The position numbers and the translations under genes were made by a program. DNA of 64,000 nt from Sphingopyxis panaciterrae (GTDB lineage Bacteria; Pseudomonadota; Alphaproteobacteria; Sphingomonadales; Sphingomonadaceae): NCBI RefSeq assembly GCF_011762125.1, contig NZ_JAASQN010000006.1, positions 35,001 to 99,000 on the forward strand, read 5' to 3'. Of the stretch, positions 9,633 to 18,733 are shown one piece after another (positions within the stretch are counted from its first letter, which is position 1; each line of letters opens with the position of its first letter). The notes under the pieces were generated by a model. That model was not told where the DNA came from. It ran no database searches and worked only from the letters and a program-made list of their open reading frames with translations.

Positions 9633-10271
9633 ATGGCGCGTACCATCGGCAACCGCATCGCCCCTCCCCGCTTCGTCGCCTATGCGGCGGGACTGGTCCT
9701 CGTCGCTTCCTGGGCGATCGTGCAGGACGGATCGGCGCTACAGGATTTCCTGATCGGTTTCGACATCGTCACCGCGCTCTTCCTCGTGTCGACGATCCCG
9801 CTGTTCCGGACCCACGATCCGCAGGTCCTGAAACGGCATGCGGTCGAGAATGACGCGAACCGCGTCGCGCTGCTCATCATCTCGGTCGCGGTAAGCGCGG
9901 TGGTGCTCGGCGCGCTCGCGCAGCTTGTGGCGGGCACCGGCCAATATTCGAAGCCGCTCGTCATCGTGACGCTGGCGCTCGCCTGGTTTTTCGCCAACAC
10001 CGTCTATGCGATCCATTATGCGCATCTCTTCTACACCCCCGGCAAAGCGCATGGCGGCCATGCCGGCGGGCTGTCGATCCCAAGCAGCAGCACGCCCGAC
10101 TATTTCGATTTTCTCCATTTCGCATTGATCCTCGGCATGACCTTCCAGACCGCCGATATCGACATCACCAGCCGCGCGATCCGCCGCGTGTCGACCTGGC
10201 ACTGCCTGGAGGCCTTCATCTTCAACATCGGCATATTGGCTTTCTCGATCAACATGATCGCCGGGGGCTGA
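9633..10271 (+). CDS. DUF1345 integral membrane protein
   Basis: A 212-residue protein with about five hydrophobic segments and the DUF1345 pattern: a central [12 protein letters not shown] motif, then [26 protein letters not shown], and a final helix after [12 protein letters not shown]. The conserved His/Tyr cluster at the membrane edge is characteristic, but the function is unknown. It is divergent from hisS, with a short shared upstream region, and upstream of the M61 peptidase on the same strand (gap 79 bp). Confidence 0.9.
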   Translation: MARTIGNRIAPPRFVAYAAGLVLVASWAIVQDGSALQDFLIGFDIVTALFLVSTIPLFRTHDPQVLKRHAVENDANRVALLIISVAVSAVVLGALAQLVAGTGQYSKPLVIVTLALAWFFANTVYAIHYAHLFYTPGKAHGGHAGGLSIPSSSTPDYFDFLHFALILGMTFQTADIDITSRAIRRVSTWHCLEAFIFNIGILAFSINMIAGG

Positions 10272-10350
10272 AGCGCCCGGGGCTTTCGTCGAACGGCAAG
10301 GCGCGCTTGCAGAGCGTGCGCTGGACCTGATCGCCATTTGGGCGCAGAGA

Positions 10351-12294
10351 ATGGCCATGAAAAAAGCACCGTTCGTCGCAGCCGCCCTGATCGCCCCGGC
10401 CTTCGCCCTCATCCCTTCCGCCCATGCACAGGAAGGCAACAGCCGCCCGCAACCGGTCGTCCAGCCGCTGACGATCCCGCTGCCGGCCGACAAGCCCTAT
10501 CCCGGCACGATGGCGCTGAAGGTCGACGCGACCGACGTCGCGCGCGGCATCTTCCATGTGCGGCAGACCATCCCTGTTGCCCGCGCCGGCAAGCTGACCC
10601 TGCTTTATCCCGAATGGCTGCCCGGCAAGCATGCGCCGCGCGGCGCGATTGCCGAACTGGCGGGGTTCAAGGCGAGTGCAAGCGGCAAACCGCTCGTCTG
10701 GACGCGCCAGCCGACCGACGTCTACGCCTTCGACGTCGAGGTGCCCGCAGGCGTCAAGAGCATCGACGTCGCGTTCGATTTCCTGTCGCCGACGCGGACC
10801 AGCGAAGGCCGCGTCGTCGTCACCCCGGCGATGATGAACCTGCAATGGGAACAGGTCAGCCTCTATCCCGCGGGTTATTTCACCCGCCAGATTCCGGTAC
10901 AACTCGACGTGACCCTGCCCGACGGCTGGACGGGAGCTTCGGCGCTCGACGGGCTCAAGGTTTCGGGCAACCGCTACAGCTATGCGCCGACCAATTACGA
11001 GGTGCTGGTCGACAGCCCGATGTTCGCGGGCAAATATTATCGCAAATGGGATCTCGGCAACAAGGTGACGCTGAACGTCGTCGCCGACGAGGCGAAATAT
11101 CTGGAGGCGAGCCCCGATCATATCGCGCGCCATGCGGCGCTGGTGAGCGAAGCGGTCGCGCTGTTCGGGGTGCGCCATTTCGACCGCTACGAGTTTCTCC
11201 TCGCGCTCACCGAGGAACTCGGCGGGATCGGGCTCGAACATCATCGCAGCAGCGAGAACAGCCGCAACCCGGACTATTTCACCAAATGGAACGACAATGA
11301 CAGCGAACGCGGGCTGTTGCCGCACGAGCTGACGCACAGCTGGAACGGCAAATATCGCCGTCCCGACAGGATGTGGACGCCCGATTTCCGCACTCCGATG
11401 CAGGACAATCTGCTGTGGGTCTATGAAGGGCAGACCAGCTTCTGGGACCTCGTCCTTGCCGGACGGTCGGGGATGCAGTCGAAGGAGATGGTGCTCGCCG
11501 AATGGGCAACCAACGCCGGTTTCTACAGCGCGCAGGCGGGACGGCAGTGGCGCTCGGTCGAGGATACGACCCTCGACCCGGTCATCGCGGCGCGCAAGCC
11601 CAAGCCCTGGCCCAGCTGGTCGCGCGGCGAGGATTATTACAACGAGGGATCGCTGACCTGGCTCGAAGCCGACATGCTGATTCGCCAGGCCACAAACAAT
11701 GCGAAAAGCCTCGACGATTTCGCGCGCGCCTTTTTCGGCGGGCGCGAGGGCGACTGGGGGCAGGACAGCTATGATTTCGACGATGTCGTCGCGGCCTTGA
11801 ACGCCGTCCACCCCCATGACTGGGCGAAGTTCCTGCGCGACCGGCTGCAGGCCCCGAACCAGCCGGCGCCGGTCGCCGGGTTCGAGCGCGCGGGATACCG
11901 CCTCGTCTGGCGTGATACCCCCAATGTCTATGACCGCGACCGCATGGCGCAGGCGAAGAACGCCGACCTGACGCACAGCCTGGGGATGGTCGTCGACAAG
12001 GATGGCGTCGCGGGCAGCATATTGTGGGACGGCCCCGCCTTTCGCGCCGATATCGTCAATGGGACGAAGATATTGGCCGTCGAGGGGATGAGCTATAGCC
12101 GCGAGCGCCTGGAAACCGCGGTGCGCACCGCGACCGACGGCAAGACTCCCGTGCGCCTGCTCGTCGAACGCGGCGGCCGCTATCGCAATGTCGACATCGA
12201 CTATCACGCCGGGCTGCGCTGGCCGCATCTCGAGAAAGCCGGCGGCGGCCCCGACTGGTTCGACCGGCTGCTGACGCCGCGCCGGGCGCTCTAA
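10351..12294 (+). CDS. M61 family metallopeptidase with C-terminal PDZ-like region
   Basis: A 647-residue exported peptidase. A Sec signal covers residues 1-27 (ending SAHAQ). The N-terminal beta domain is followed by the M61 catalytic core with HELTHSWNGKY (zinc-binding HExxH) and the third ligand region WVYEGQTSFW about 45 residues on. The C-terminal 120 residues, with SLGMVVDKDGVAGSILWDGPAF, look like a PDZ domain. M61 enzymes (glycyl aminopeptidase type) prefer N-terminal Gly or Ala; substrate choice here is unknown. All expected catalytic residues are present. ATG codons at 10351 and 10357 are both possible. Confidence 0.92.
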   Translation: MAMKKAPFVAAALIAPAFALIPSAHAQEGNSRPQPVVQPLTIPLPADKPYPGTMALKVDATDVARGIFHVRQTIPVARAGKLTLLYPEWLPGKHAPRGAIAELAGFKASASGKPLVWTRQPTDVYAFDVEVPAGVKSIDVAFDFLSPTRTSEGRVVVTPAMMNLQWEQVSLYPAGYFTRQIPVQLDVTLPDGWTGASALDGLKVSGNRYSYAPTNYEVLVDSPMFAGKYYRKWDLGNKVTLNVVADEAKYLEASPDHIARHAALVSEAVALFGVRHFDRYEFLLALTEELGGIGLEHHRSSENSRNPDYFTKWNDNDSERGLLPHELTHSWNGKYRRPDRMWTPDFRTPMQDNLLWVYEGQTSFWDLVLAGRSGMQSKEMVLAEWATNAGFYSAQAGRQWRSVEDTTLDPVIAARKPKPWPSWSRGEDYYNEGSLTWLEADMLIRQATNNAKSLDDFARAFFGGREGDWGQDSYDFDDVVAALNAVHPHDWAKFLRDRLQAPNQPAPVAGFERAGYRLVWRDTPNVYDRDRMAQAKNADLTHSLGMVVDKDGVAGSILWDGPAFRADIVNGTKILAVEGMSYSRERLETAVRTATDGKTPVRLLVERGGRYRNVDIDYHAGLRWPHLEKAGGGPDWFDRLLTPRRAL

Positions 12295-12318
12295 GCGAGT
12301 TTGATTTTACCTTTCTAG

Positions 12319-12471
12319 TGTGTCCCCGCGAAGGAGCATCGGGTCGGACCGTCCCCCGGACGATCCTTGACCATGCGGGGCATGGTCAACCCGATGCTGA
12401 CCCATCTCCTGTCGGTTCAAAATAGCACCGGCAGGAGATGGGCTCCCGCCTCCGCGGGAGCACGCGGTTTT
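12319..12471. repeat. Palindromic repeat with internal insertion (GTGTCCCCGCGAAGG family)
   Basis: Its ends, GTGTCCCCGCGAAGG and CCTCCGCGGGAGCACGC, match the smaller repeat at 13117-13202. Between them is extra sequence that itself forms stems: GCATCGGGT with ACCCGATGC, and CCTTGACCATGC with GCATGGTCAA. It looks like a composite, one palindrome nested in another. It lies between the M61 gene and ppa; nothing else is visible in that 274-bp gap. Confidence 0.75.
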
Positions 12472-12568
12472 TTTGTCGACAATGCCACCCCCTAACCGAA
12501 CCGCCTCGACTTTTCGGACCTCAAGCGGCTAAGGCGCCCGCGAATCAAAAACAAAGGACTGCTCTCCC

Positions 12569-13105
12569 ATGCGCATCGACCTCATCCCCGCCGGCGATAA
12601 CCCGCCCCATAGCCTCAATGTCCTAATCGAGGTGCCGATCGGCGGCGAACCGGTGAAATATGAGTTCGACAAGGCATCGGGGGCGCTGTTCGTCGACCGC
12701 TTCCTGCACACGCCGATGCGCTATCCCGCCAATTACGGCTTCGTCCCGCACACGCTGGGCGAGGACGGCGATCCGCTCGACGCCCTCGTCGTCGCCCGCT
12801 CGCCGATCGTCGCGGGCGCGGTGGTCAAATGCCGCCCGATCGGCGTCTTGATGATGGAAGACGATGCCGGCGGCGACGAAAAGCTGCTGTGCGTCCCGGT
12901 CAACAAGACCTTCCCTTATTATGACAAGGTCGCGACCTACAAGGACATGCCCGAAATCGTGCTGCAGCAGATCGAGCATTTCTTCAGCCACTATAAGGAC
13001 CTCGAACCCGGCAAATGGGCGAAACTCAACGGCTGGGGCGATGTCGACGAAGCCAAGCGCATCATCGTCGAATGCATCGAGCGCGCGAAGACGGCGGGAT
13101 TTTAA
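12569..13105 (+). CDS. ppa: Inorganic pyrophosphatase
   Basis: A 178-residue family I (soluble) pyrophosphatase. It has the signature region [10 protein letters not shown] with the metal-binding aspartates (about residues 66-75), the upstream [11 protein letters not shown], the basic KYEFDKASG and the C-terminal [10 protein letters not shown]. It hydrolyses PPi in the cytoplasm and so pulls biosynthetic reactions forward. Length and motifs are standard. It is flanked by palindromic repeats on both sides, so it is probably a single-gene unit. Confidence 0.97.
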   Translation: MRIDLIPAGDNPPHSLNVLIEVPIGGEPVKYEFDKASGALFVDRFLHTPMRYPANYGFVPHTLGEDGDPLDALVVARSPIVAGAVVKCRPIGVLMMEDDAGGDEKLLCVPVNKTFPYYDKVATYKDMPEIVLQQIEHFFSHYKDLEPGKWAKLNGWGDVDEAKRIIVECIERAKTAGF

Positions 13106-13116
13106 TAGGTTTTCGC

Positions 13117-13204
13117 GTGTCCCCGCGAAGGCGGGGACCCATCTCCCGCCGGTTGCATACCGCGCCGACAGATGATGGGCTCCCGCCTTCGCGGGAGCAC
13201 GCAG
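13117..13204. repeat. Palindromic repeat (GTGTCCCCGCGAAGG family)
   Basis: An 88-bp inverted repeat between the convergent genes ppa and the MscS-type channel. The left arm GTGTCCCCGCGAAGGCGG pairs imperfectly with CCGCCTTCGCGGGAGCACGC, and inner arms ACCCATCTCCCGCCGG and CAGATGATGGGC are also partly inverted. It could terminate both genes. Ends are shared with the longer repeat at 12319. Confidence 0.8.
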
Positions 13205-13209
13205 TTCTT

Positions 13210-14136
13210 CTATTCAGCCGCCGCTTTTTCCGCCCCGACCATCCGCACGTCGGTCCGCGGATAGGGAATGCGAATCCCCGCCTCCTTGAAACGGTCCCAG
13301 ATGCCCAGGAACACTTCGCCCTGGATGTTGCCGAGCCCCGCCTCGGGATCCGAAATCCAGTAGCGCAGTTCATGTTCGACCGCGCGTTCGCCGAAGGCGG
13401 TGATCCATACCACTGGCTCGGGCTCGTTCAGGATGCGCGGATTGTCCTTCGCCGTTTCGACCATCAGCCGCTGCGCAAGTCGGAGGTCGCAGTCGTAACC
13501 GACGGGCACCCGCATCCGCACGCGTACCTCGGGGCTCGCATAGCTCCAATTCTCGACCGCCTGCGTCATCAGCAACTCATTCGGGATCAGATGCTTCTTG
13601 CCGTCGCGGGTGATGACGTTGACGGCGCGCACCCCGATCTTCGCGACGCGCCCGACATTGGGCACCCCGCCCGGCAGCGCCGATCCCCCCATCGAACTGC
13701 CGTCGCCGACGACGACGATATCGCCGGGCTTGATCGAGCGGTCCATCAACAGGATGATTCCCGCGATCAGATTGCCGACCGTCTTCTGCAACCCGAAACC
13801 GATCGCGAGCCCCGCGGCGCCCGAAAAGACCGCAAGCGCGGTCAGGTCGATGCCGAGCAGGTCGATGCCGAACAGCATCGCAAAGACGAACAGCGCGATC
13901 GCGATCAATTTCTCGGCAAGCAGCCGCTGCGTCGCGTCGATCTGGGTGTTGCGGCGGAGCAGCCATTTGATCGAGCGCAGGATGACGCGCACCGCACCAT
14001 AGAGCAGCACCGCGACGACGATCGTCGAAAATAGTCCATAGAGCGACAGGCGGTAGGAACCGACATCAATGCCGATCGCCTGCATCGCCTCGACCGTGCG
14101 CAGCGCGCCTTCGCGCAGCCGGTCCGTCGCGCTCAT
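13210..14136 (-). CDS. MscS-family mechanosensitive channel
   Basis: A 308-residue membrane protein. An N-terminal helix (LYGLFSTIVVAVLLYGAVRVI) and a second pair of helices precede the MscS pore-lining segment ALAVFSGAAGLAIGFGLQKTVGNLIAGIILL, rich in Gly/Ala as in the MscS TM3. The beta domain follows with GDIVVVGD and the long VNVITRDGKKHLIPNELL. Such channels open on membrane tension and release solutes in osmotic downshock. The ATG at 14136 overlaps the stop of the metC-like gene (ATGA), so the two are coupled. A longer upstream frame lacks channel similarity. Confidence 0.9.
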   Translation of the reverse strand: MSATDRLREGALRTVEAMQAIGIDVGSYRLSLYGLFSTIVVAVLLYGAVRVILRSIKWLLRRNTQIDATQRLLAEKLIAIALFVFAMLFGIDLLGIDLTALAVFSGAAGLAIGFGLQKTVGNLIAGIILLMDRSIKPGDIVVVGDGSSMGGSALPGGVPNVGRVAKIGVRAVNVITRDGKKHLIPNELLMTQAVENWSYASPEVRVRMRVPVGYDCDLRLAQRLMVETAKDNPRILNEPEPVVWITAFGERAVEHELRYWISDPEAGLGNIQGEVFLGIWDRFKEAGIRIPYPRTDVRMVGAEKAAAE

Positions 14137-15338
14137 GCGCGCATCGCCCTCAAGCCGCGTTCGAGATCGGCGATCAGGTCGGCGGGATCCTCGAGCCCGA
14201 TCGACAGCCGAACCAGCGGGTCGAGGTCGGTCCAGCCGGTCGCCGTCCGGATCGTCGCGGGGTCGCTGGGCACGACGAGGCTTTCGAAGCCGCCCCAGCT
14301 GAACCCGATGCCGAAATGCGCGAGCGAATCGATGCAGCGCGTCCGCGCCGCCTCGTCGACGCCTTTCAGCGTGAAGCCGAACAGCCCGCTGGTGCCGGTA
14401 AAGTCGCGCCCCCAGATCGCATGCCCCGGATCGCCGGGAAGCGCCGGGTGCAGGACGCGCCCAACCTCGGGCCGGGCCACAAGCCAGTTCGCGACCATGA
14501 GCCCGTTTTCGCCATGGCGTTGCAGGCGAACGTCGAGGGTGCGAAGTCCGCGAAGCATCAAGGCGCAATCGTCGGGCGATACCGACTGGCCGAGCTGATA
14601 CGCGGCGCTCCTGAGCTTCGGCCACACCGCGCGCGTCGCGGTGAGCGATCCCATCATCGCGTCGCTGTGCCCGCCGACATATTTGGTGAGGCTCATCATC
14701 GTTACGTCGATGCCATGCGCGAGCGCCGGAAACAGCAGCGGCGTCGCCCAGGTGTTGTCGAGCATCGTCAGGACGCCGCGTTCGCGCGCAATGGCGGTGA
14801 TCGCGGGAATATCCTGCACCTCGAAGGTCAGGCTGCCGGGCGATTCGAGGAAGATGAGCTTCGTTGCGGGGGTGATCAGATCGGCGATACCAGCCCCGAT
14901 GAGCGGATCATAATAGGTCGTCGTCACGCCGTAGCGCTTCAGCAGCCCGTTGCAGAACAGCCGCGTCGGCTCATAGGCATTGTCGACCATCAGCAGATGA
15001 TCGCCCGGCGCGAGCAAGGCAAGAAGCCCCGCCGAATTGGCGGCGACGCCCGACGGATAGAGCAGGGTGCCTTCGGCGCCGGGCTCCAGCTGCGTCAGCG
15101 CATCGGCGAGCGCCCAGACCGTCGGCGTCCCGCGCCGGCCGTAATAAAGCTTGTCGTGCGTCGCATGGCCGCGCGCCTTCAGGTCGGCGATATTGTCGTA
15201 GAGGATCGTCGACGCCCGCCAGACCGGCGGATTGACGACGCTGCCGCCGAGGCGCGGATCGCCGGTCCATTCGGGCCGGCGCCCGCCCTGTACCAGCTTC
15301 GTCGCGGGGCGGAGGCTATCATCGTTGCTCTTGCTCAT
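14133..15338 (-). CDS. metC: Cystathionine beta-lyase (PLP-dependent)
   Basis: A 401-residue Cys/Met-metabolism PLP enzyme. The PLP lysine is in MSLTKYVGGHSDAMMGS, with upstream LLMVDNAYEPTR and the cofactor Asp in LTMLDNTWATPLLF. Cystathionine beta-lyase converts cystathionine to homocysteine, pyruvate and ammonia; gamma-synthase-type relatives are hard to exclude by eye, but the N-terminus (ATKLVQGGRRPE, VVNPPVWRAST) fits alphaproteobacterial MetC. Start chosen at MSKSNDDS (15338). It overlaps the MscS gene and follows a sulfurtransferase gene on the same strand, so the pair may reflect sulfur metabolism. Confidence 0.88.
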   Translation of the reverse strand: MSKSNDDSLRPATKLVQGGRRPEWTGDPRLGGSVVNPPVWRASTILYDNIADLKARGHATHDKLYYGRRGTPTVWALADALTQLEPGAEGTLLYPSGVAANSAGLLALLAPGDHLLMVDNAYEPTRLFCNGLLKRYGVTTTYYDPLIGAGIADLITPATKLIFLESPGSLTFEVQDIPAITAIARERGVLTMLDNTWATPLLFPALAHGIDVTMMSLTKYVGGHSDAMMGSLTATRAVWPKLRSAAYQLGQSVSPDDCALMLRGLRTLDVRLQRHGENGLMVANWLVARPEVGRVLHPALPGDPGHAIWGRDFTGTSGLFGFTLKGVDEAARTRCIDSLAHFGIGFSWGGFESLVVPSDPATIRTATGWTDLDPLVRLSIGLEDPADLIADLERGLRAMRA

Positions 15339-15430
15339 CCCCGCCTTGTTAGCGGAGCGCGGGCCAAAAGCCAGTGGTCGCCGAAACGACCGCCGCCCCC
15401 GCCCGCGCGAGGGCGGCGTGTCCGATTTTT

Positions 15431-16273
15431 TCAGGCCGCGCCGGTCGCCTTGGGCGTCGCCGGATCGGCACCCCATTCGACCCAGCTGCCGTCATAGACC
15501 GCCACATCTTCCTTGCCGAGCAGGTGCGCGGCGAAGGCGATCGCGGACGCGGTCATGCCGCTGCCGCAGGTGGTGACGAGCGGCTTGTCGAGATCGACCC
15601 CCGCGGCGTCGAAGGCGGCCTTCAGATCGTCACCCTGCTTCCAGGTGCCGTCGGCGTTGAACAGCTGGCCGTGCGGCAGGCTGCGCGAGCCCGGGATATG
15701 GCCGGGCGCCAGGCCGGGACGCGGGTCGCGTTCTTCGCCGGTGAAGCGCGCCGCCGAACGCGCATCGACGACCTGTTCGGCGCCGCTGCCCACATTCGCG
15801 AGCATCTGTTCCTTGGTGCGCACCGCCTTGGCGTCGCGCCAGACGGTAAAGTGGCGGTGGCGCAGCGTCTGCTTGCCCATTTCGAGCCCGCGCCCTTCGG
15901 CTTTCCACTTGGCGAGGCCGCCGTCGAGCAACGCAACGTCGTGCGCACCGAATAATTTGAGAAGCCACCAGGCGCGCGCCGCGCTTTTCGAGGGGCTGTC
16001 GTCGTACAGCACGATGCGGCTGCCGTCGCCGAGACCGAGCGACTGCATGCGGCTGGCGAATTTTTCGGCCAGCGGCGCCATGTTCTCGATCGCGTTCGAC
16101 GCGTCGGTCAGTTCGGCCAGATCCATGAAGACCGCGCCGGGAATGTGCCCAGCCTCATATTCGGCGCGGGCGTCGCGGCCTTCGTCGGCAAGGAATTTCG
16201 TCGCATCGACGACCCGCAGGTCCGATGCCCCCAGTTCGCGTTCCAGCCAGTCGGTTGAGACCAAGGCGTCCAT
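15431..16273 (-). CDS. sseA: 3-mercaptopyruvate sulfurtransferase (two rhodanese domains)
   Basis: A 280-residue protein with two rhodanese modules. The N-terminal inactive one has DATKFLADEGRDARAEYEAGHIPGA; the C-terminal one carries the active loop TCGSGMTAS, with the catalytic Cys. The CGSG[VM]T loop is typical of 3-mercaptopyruvate sulfurtransferases rather than thiosulfate rhodaneses (CRKGVT). It transfers sulfur from mercaptopyruvate to thiols or cyanide. It ends 92 bases before the cystathionine lyase start. Confidence 0.93.
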   Translation of the reverse strand: MDALVSTDWLERELGASDLRVVDATKFLADEGRDARAEYEAGHIPGAVFMDLAELTDASNAIENMAPLAEKFASRMQSLGLGDGSRIVLYDDSPSKSAARAWWLLKLFGAHDVALLDGGLAKWKAEGRGLEMGKQTLRHRHFTVWRDAKAVRTKEQMLANVGSGAEQVVDARSAARFTGEERDPRPGLAPGHIPGSRSLPHGQLFNADGTWKQGDDLKAAFDAAGVDLDKPLVTTCGSGMTASAIAFAAHLLGKEDVAVYDGSWVEWGADPATPKATGAA

Positions 16274-16343
16274 GTCATGCTCCTGTTGCGACCGTCCGGG
16301 AACTTTGTGCCCTGTTCCCTCGACGGCCTCCTGCTACGGCCTC

Positions 16344-16608
16344 GGGGTCAGAACCCGCTCTTGGCGCGTTCGAGGCGCCGAAATGGCGAAGATATCGGCT
16401 TCGCGCGGCCGCCGCAGATGGTGGTTCCATCTGCAAGGCCGCGCGGAGACGAGATCGAAGCCATTTCGGCGTCCCTTCGGGATTTGACCGATTGTGTCCA
16501 TGGCTGCGTCAGCAAGTCTTGGAATATCGACATATGCCTGCGCCTTGCTTCCTTGCCCTGAACAAAATCGCTTCAAACCTCGAACGCGCCAAGAGCGGGT
16601 TCTGCCCC
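16344..16608 (-). repeat. Structured dispersed element, copy 2 (265 bp, reversed)
   Basis: Same architecture as copy 1, with its conserved core on the minus strand. Outer arms 16344-16375 and 16578-16608 pair over 31 positions with one single-base bulge, yet their sequence is unrelated to the arms of copy 1. Read on the minus strand it has GATTTTGTTCA with TGGACACAATC, AGCAAG/CTTGCT, a hairpin ATAT-GTCG-ATAT, the hairpin TCCC-GAA-GGGA, the stem GCCGAAATGGC/GCCATTTCGGC and an inner GCAGATGG/CCATCTGC. A short frame starting MSIFQDLLTQPW is shared with copy 1. It lies upstream of sseA, in a 469-bp gap. Confidence 0.9.
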
Positions 16609-16697
16609 CATCCTTTCCGGGGAAGGCAAGCCTATGCCCCCGTTTGCCCTTTTTCAAGCGCAGTGGCGTCCTGCCCCAGTCGATGGTGCGCCGCAAC

Positions 16698-16725
16698 AAA
16701 AAAGGAGCGGTATGTGGCGAACCGC
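16698..16725 (-). terminator. Probable intrinsic terminator of the Pro-rich membrane protein gene
   Basis: On the minus strand, just after the gene ending at 16743, a GCGGT...ACCGC hairpin is followed by TCCTTTTTTG. A second hairpin, CCGCC-GCAAA-GGCGG, lies immediately before it. Both fit a rho-independent terminator. Confidence 0.5.
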
Positions 16726-16742
16726 ACCGCCTTTGCGGCGGT

Positions 16743-18068
16743 CTATTGCGCGCGGCGAATCGCGGTAGCGCGGACTCCGGGCCGATCGACCCGGTGCGCC
16801 GCGCGATCGAGCGGGAGCGGCGCGAGCTTTTCGCCGCCGCTCGCCCCTTGCTCGCGGCCGAGCACGAAGCTGCCCGCATTCTGGCCGAAGGCGTCGCCGG
16901 GGCCGTCCCAATGATAGGTCACGTCGAATGCAACGACGGGTATGAGCATCGGCCGCCCCGCGATCGTCAACGGCTCGATCGTCGCGCGCGGCAGCACGAC
17001 CTCGGCCGTGACCTGCTCGCCTGCGCCGGGCTCGATCGCGATATCGTCGCGCAGCACGCTGCCGCCCGCGCCGTCGAAGAAGCGCGCGAGCACCGCCTCG
17101 GGCATCGCCGATCCCTGACCGAGCGCGATGCGCACCATCAGCCCGGTCGCCGCGACCGGCCCCTGATTGGCGAGGTTGAGCGCGAGCGCGACGATGACCT
17201 GGTCCGCCGTCATGCGGATATCCCGGATTTCAAGTGTCATGGCGACCAGCGCGCGTTGCTCGTCCATCGGCCGGGTGACCAGCGGCGACGGGGTGCGGTC
17301 CGCCGCCGGAGCGGGCGCGGCCGGCTGCGGAGCGGTCCGTGTCGCCGCTGGGGTCGCGGCGGGCGCCGGGGTCGCGGCGCGGGGTGTGGCCGCCGGCGTT
17401 TCGGGGCGAACCGGCGGGACGAATTCGGCGGGCACTTCGCCCGCCGCGACCGGCCGCCGGCGCCAATACCAGATACCCGCACCGAGCGCCGCGAGTGCGG
17501 CAAGCAGCCACGCCCAGATCGGCGTACCGTCCTGGCCGGCGGCCGGTGCCGGAGGCGCCGCGACATCATCCACCGGCGCTGATAGCTGCGGAGCGGGCGC
17601 CGCCGTAACCGGAGCGGGCGGGGGTGATGCATCAACCGGCGTCGCCGTTTGCGCGGGTGCGGCCGGCTGGTCGTTCGAAGCGGACCGCGATGCCGCGACC
17701 GGGGTTTCGCGCCGCCCGGGTGCAGGCGCGGGCGTGGCGGTCGCCGGACGCGCCGCGGGTGCCGGCTGCGTCGGGGCGACGCGCGGCGGTGCGGGCTGCG
17801 GCGCCGGGACACCGCGCCGTTCGCCGGGTGCGACAGGCGGCAAGCCATTGTCCGATGGACCTTGCACCCCAGGCGTGCGTCCTTCGTCGGCAGGCGGCAG
17901 GCGAAAATCGATCGGGCGGCCGGATTGGGATGTGGACGGGGGCGCGGGCGTCGGGGTTTCGGCCTGCTGCGCTGCGGCGGGCATGCTTGCGGCGCCGAGT
18001 ATCAACGCCAGCGCCATCAGCGACGCGCCGGCCGCCCTCCGTTCCTGCCCGATCCGCATCATCGTCAT
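16743..18068 (-). CDS. Exported Pro/Ala-rich protein with central membrane helix
   Basis: I do not recognise a family for this 441-residue protein. Residues 8-35 form a signal peptide (ending PAAAQ). Residues 36-180 are low-complexity Pro/Ala with few aromatic residues. A single membrane helix runs over about 183-202 (PIWAWLLAALAALGAGIWYW), followed by RRR, then a second Pro/Ala linker to about residue 265. The C-terminal 170 residues look beta-rich (MTLEIRDIRMTADQVIVALALNL...). Topology suggests a periplasmic Pro-rich stalk and a cytoplasmic C-terminal domain. It is divergent from queF; promoters for both must lie in 18069-18192. Confidence 0.7.
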   Translation of the reverse strand: MTMMRIGQERRAAGASLMALALILGAASMPAAAQQAETPTPAPPSTSQSGRPIDFRLPPADEGRTPGVQGPSDNGLPPVAPGERRGVPAPQPAPPRVAPTQPAPAARPATATPAPAPGRRETPVAASRSASNDQPAAPAQTATPVDASPPPAPVTAAPAPQLSAPVDDVAAPPAPAAGQDGTPIWAWLLAALAALGAGIWYWRRRPVAAGEVPAEFVPPVRPETPAATPRAATPAPAATPAATRTAPQPAAPAPAADRTPSPLVTRPMDEQRALVAMTLEIRDIRMTADQVIVALALNLANQGPVAATGLMVRIALGQGSAMPEAVLARFFDGAGGSVLRDDIAIEPGAGEQVTAEVVLPRATIEPLTIAGRPMLIPVVAFDVTYHWDGPGDAFGQNAGSFVLGREQGASGGEKLAPLPLDRAAHRVDRPGVRATAIRRAQ

Positions 18069-18192
18069 GCCGTCTTCGCGACCCCAATCGACCCATATTC
18101 GTCCGCACCGCTGAATCGGTGCTGAACCCGGCCCGTCGCATCGCGTCATGCAAGGCGATGACATTGGCCGCGCTGCGCACTAGACGAAAGCC

Positions 18193-18663
18193 ATGAGTGA
18201 TTCCAGCCATCCCCCGCTCGCCCCGAAGCATTTGGGCCGATCCAGCGACCTTCCCGCCTCTCCGCAAGCGGCGATCCTCGATTATGTGGCCAATCCGCGC
18301 GCGAACGAGCTTTATCTCGTGCGCTTCGCGGCGCCCGAATTCACCTCGCTCTGCCCGGTGACCGGTCAGCCCGATTTCGCGCATCTCGTCATCGATTATG
18401 CGCCCGGCGAAACGATCGTCGAATCGAAGAGCCTCAAGCTTTTCCTCGGGTCTTTCCGCAACCATGCGGGCTTCCACGAGGATTGCACCGTCGGCATCGG
18501 CCGCCGCCTGTACGACGAGATGCAACCCAAATGGCTGCGCATCGGCGGTTACTGGTATCCGCGCGGCGGCATCCCGATCGACGTCTTCTGGCAATCGGGC
18601 GCGCCGCCCGAAGCGCTGTGGCTGCCCGATCAAGGCGTCGCGCCCTATCGCGGGCGCGGTTGA
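18193..18663 (+). CDS. queF: 7-cyano-7-deazaguanine reductase QueF (short type)
   Basis: A 156-residue unimodular QueF. The substrate-binding Cys is in [15 protein letters not shown], and the T-fold NADPH signature is [21 protein letters not shown]. It reduces preQ0 to preQ1 in queuosine tRNA modification, using NADPH, in the cytoplasm. The length fits the single-domain, Bacillus-type form rather than the tandem-domain E. coli type. No other queuosine gene is nearby. Confidence 0.96.
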   Translation: MSDSSHPPLAPKHLGRSSDLPASPQAAILDYVANPRANELYLVRFAAPEFTSLCPVTGQPDFAHLVIDYAPGETIVESKSLKLFLGSFRNHAGFHEDCTVGIGRRLYDEMQPKWLRIGGYWYPRGGIPIDVFWQSGAPPEALWLPDQGVAPYRGRG

Positions 18664-18712
18664 GCGTTAATTACAACGAAATTCGTCGGATTTCATCTTT
18701 CCGTCACGAATA

Positions 18713-18730
18713 GTTGACACTAGTGTCAAC
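18713..18730. promoter_or_regulatory. Perfect 18-bp palindrome, probable operator
   Basis: GTTGACACTAGTGTCAAC is a perfect palindrome that ends 3 bases before the ATG of the thioesterase at 18734. The size and symmetry fit a dimeric regulator such as a TetR or MerR type; the protein is not encoded next to it. It includes TTGACA, but no -10 box lies at the correct distance. With this placement a bound protein would block either transcription of a nearly leaderless message or its start region. Confidence 0.75.
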
Positions 18731-18733
18731 GTT

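Noticed and set aside
14137..14625. Longer start for the MscS-type gene at 14625
   Set aside because: The extension lies in the metC gene in another frame and is not membrane-like; ATG 14136 overlaps the metC stop as a normal coupled start.
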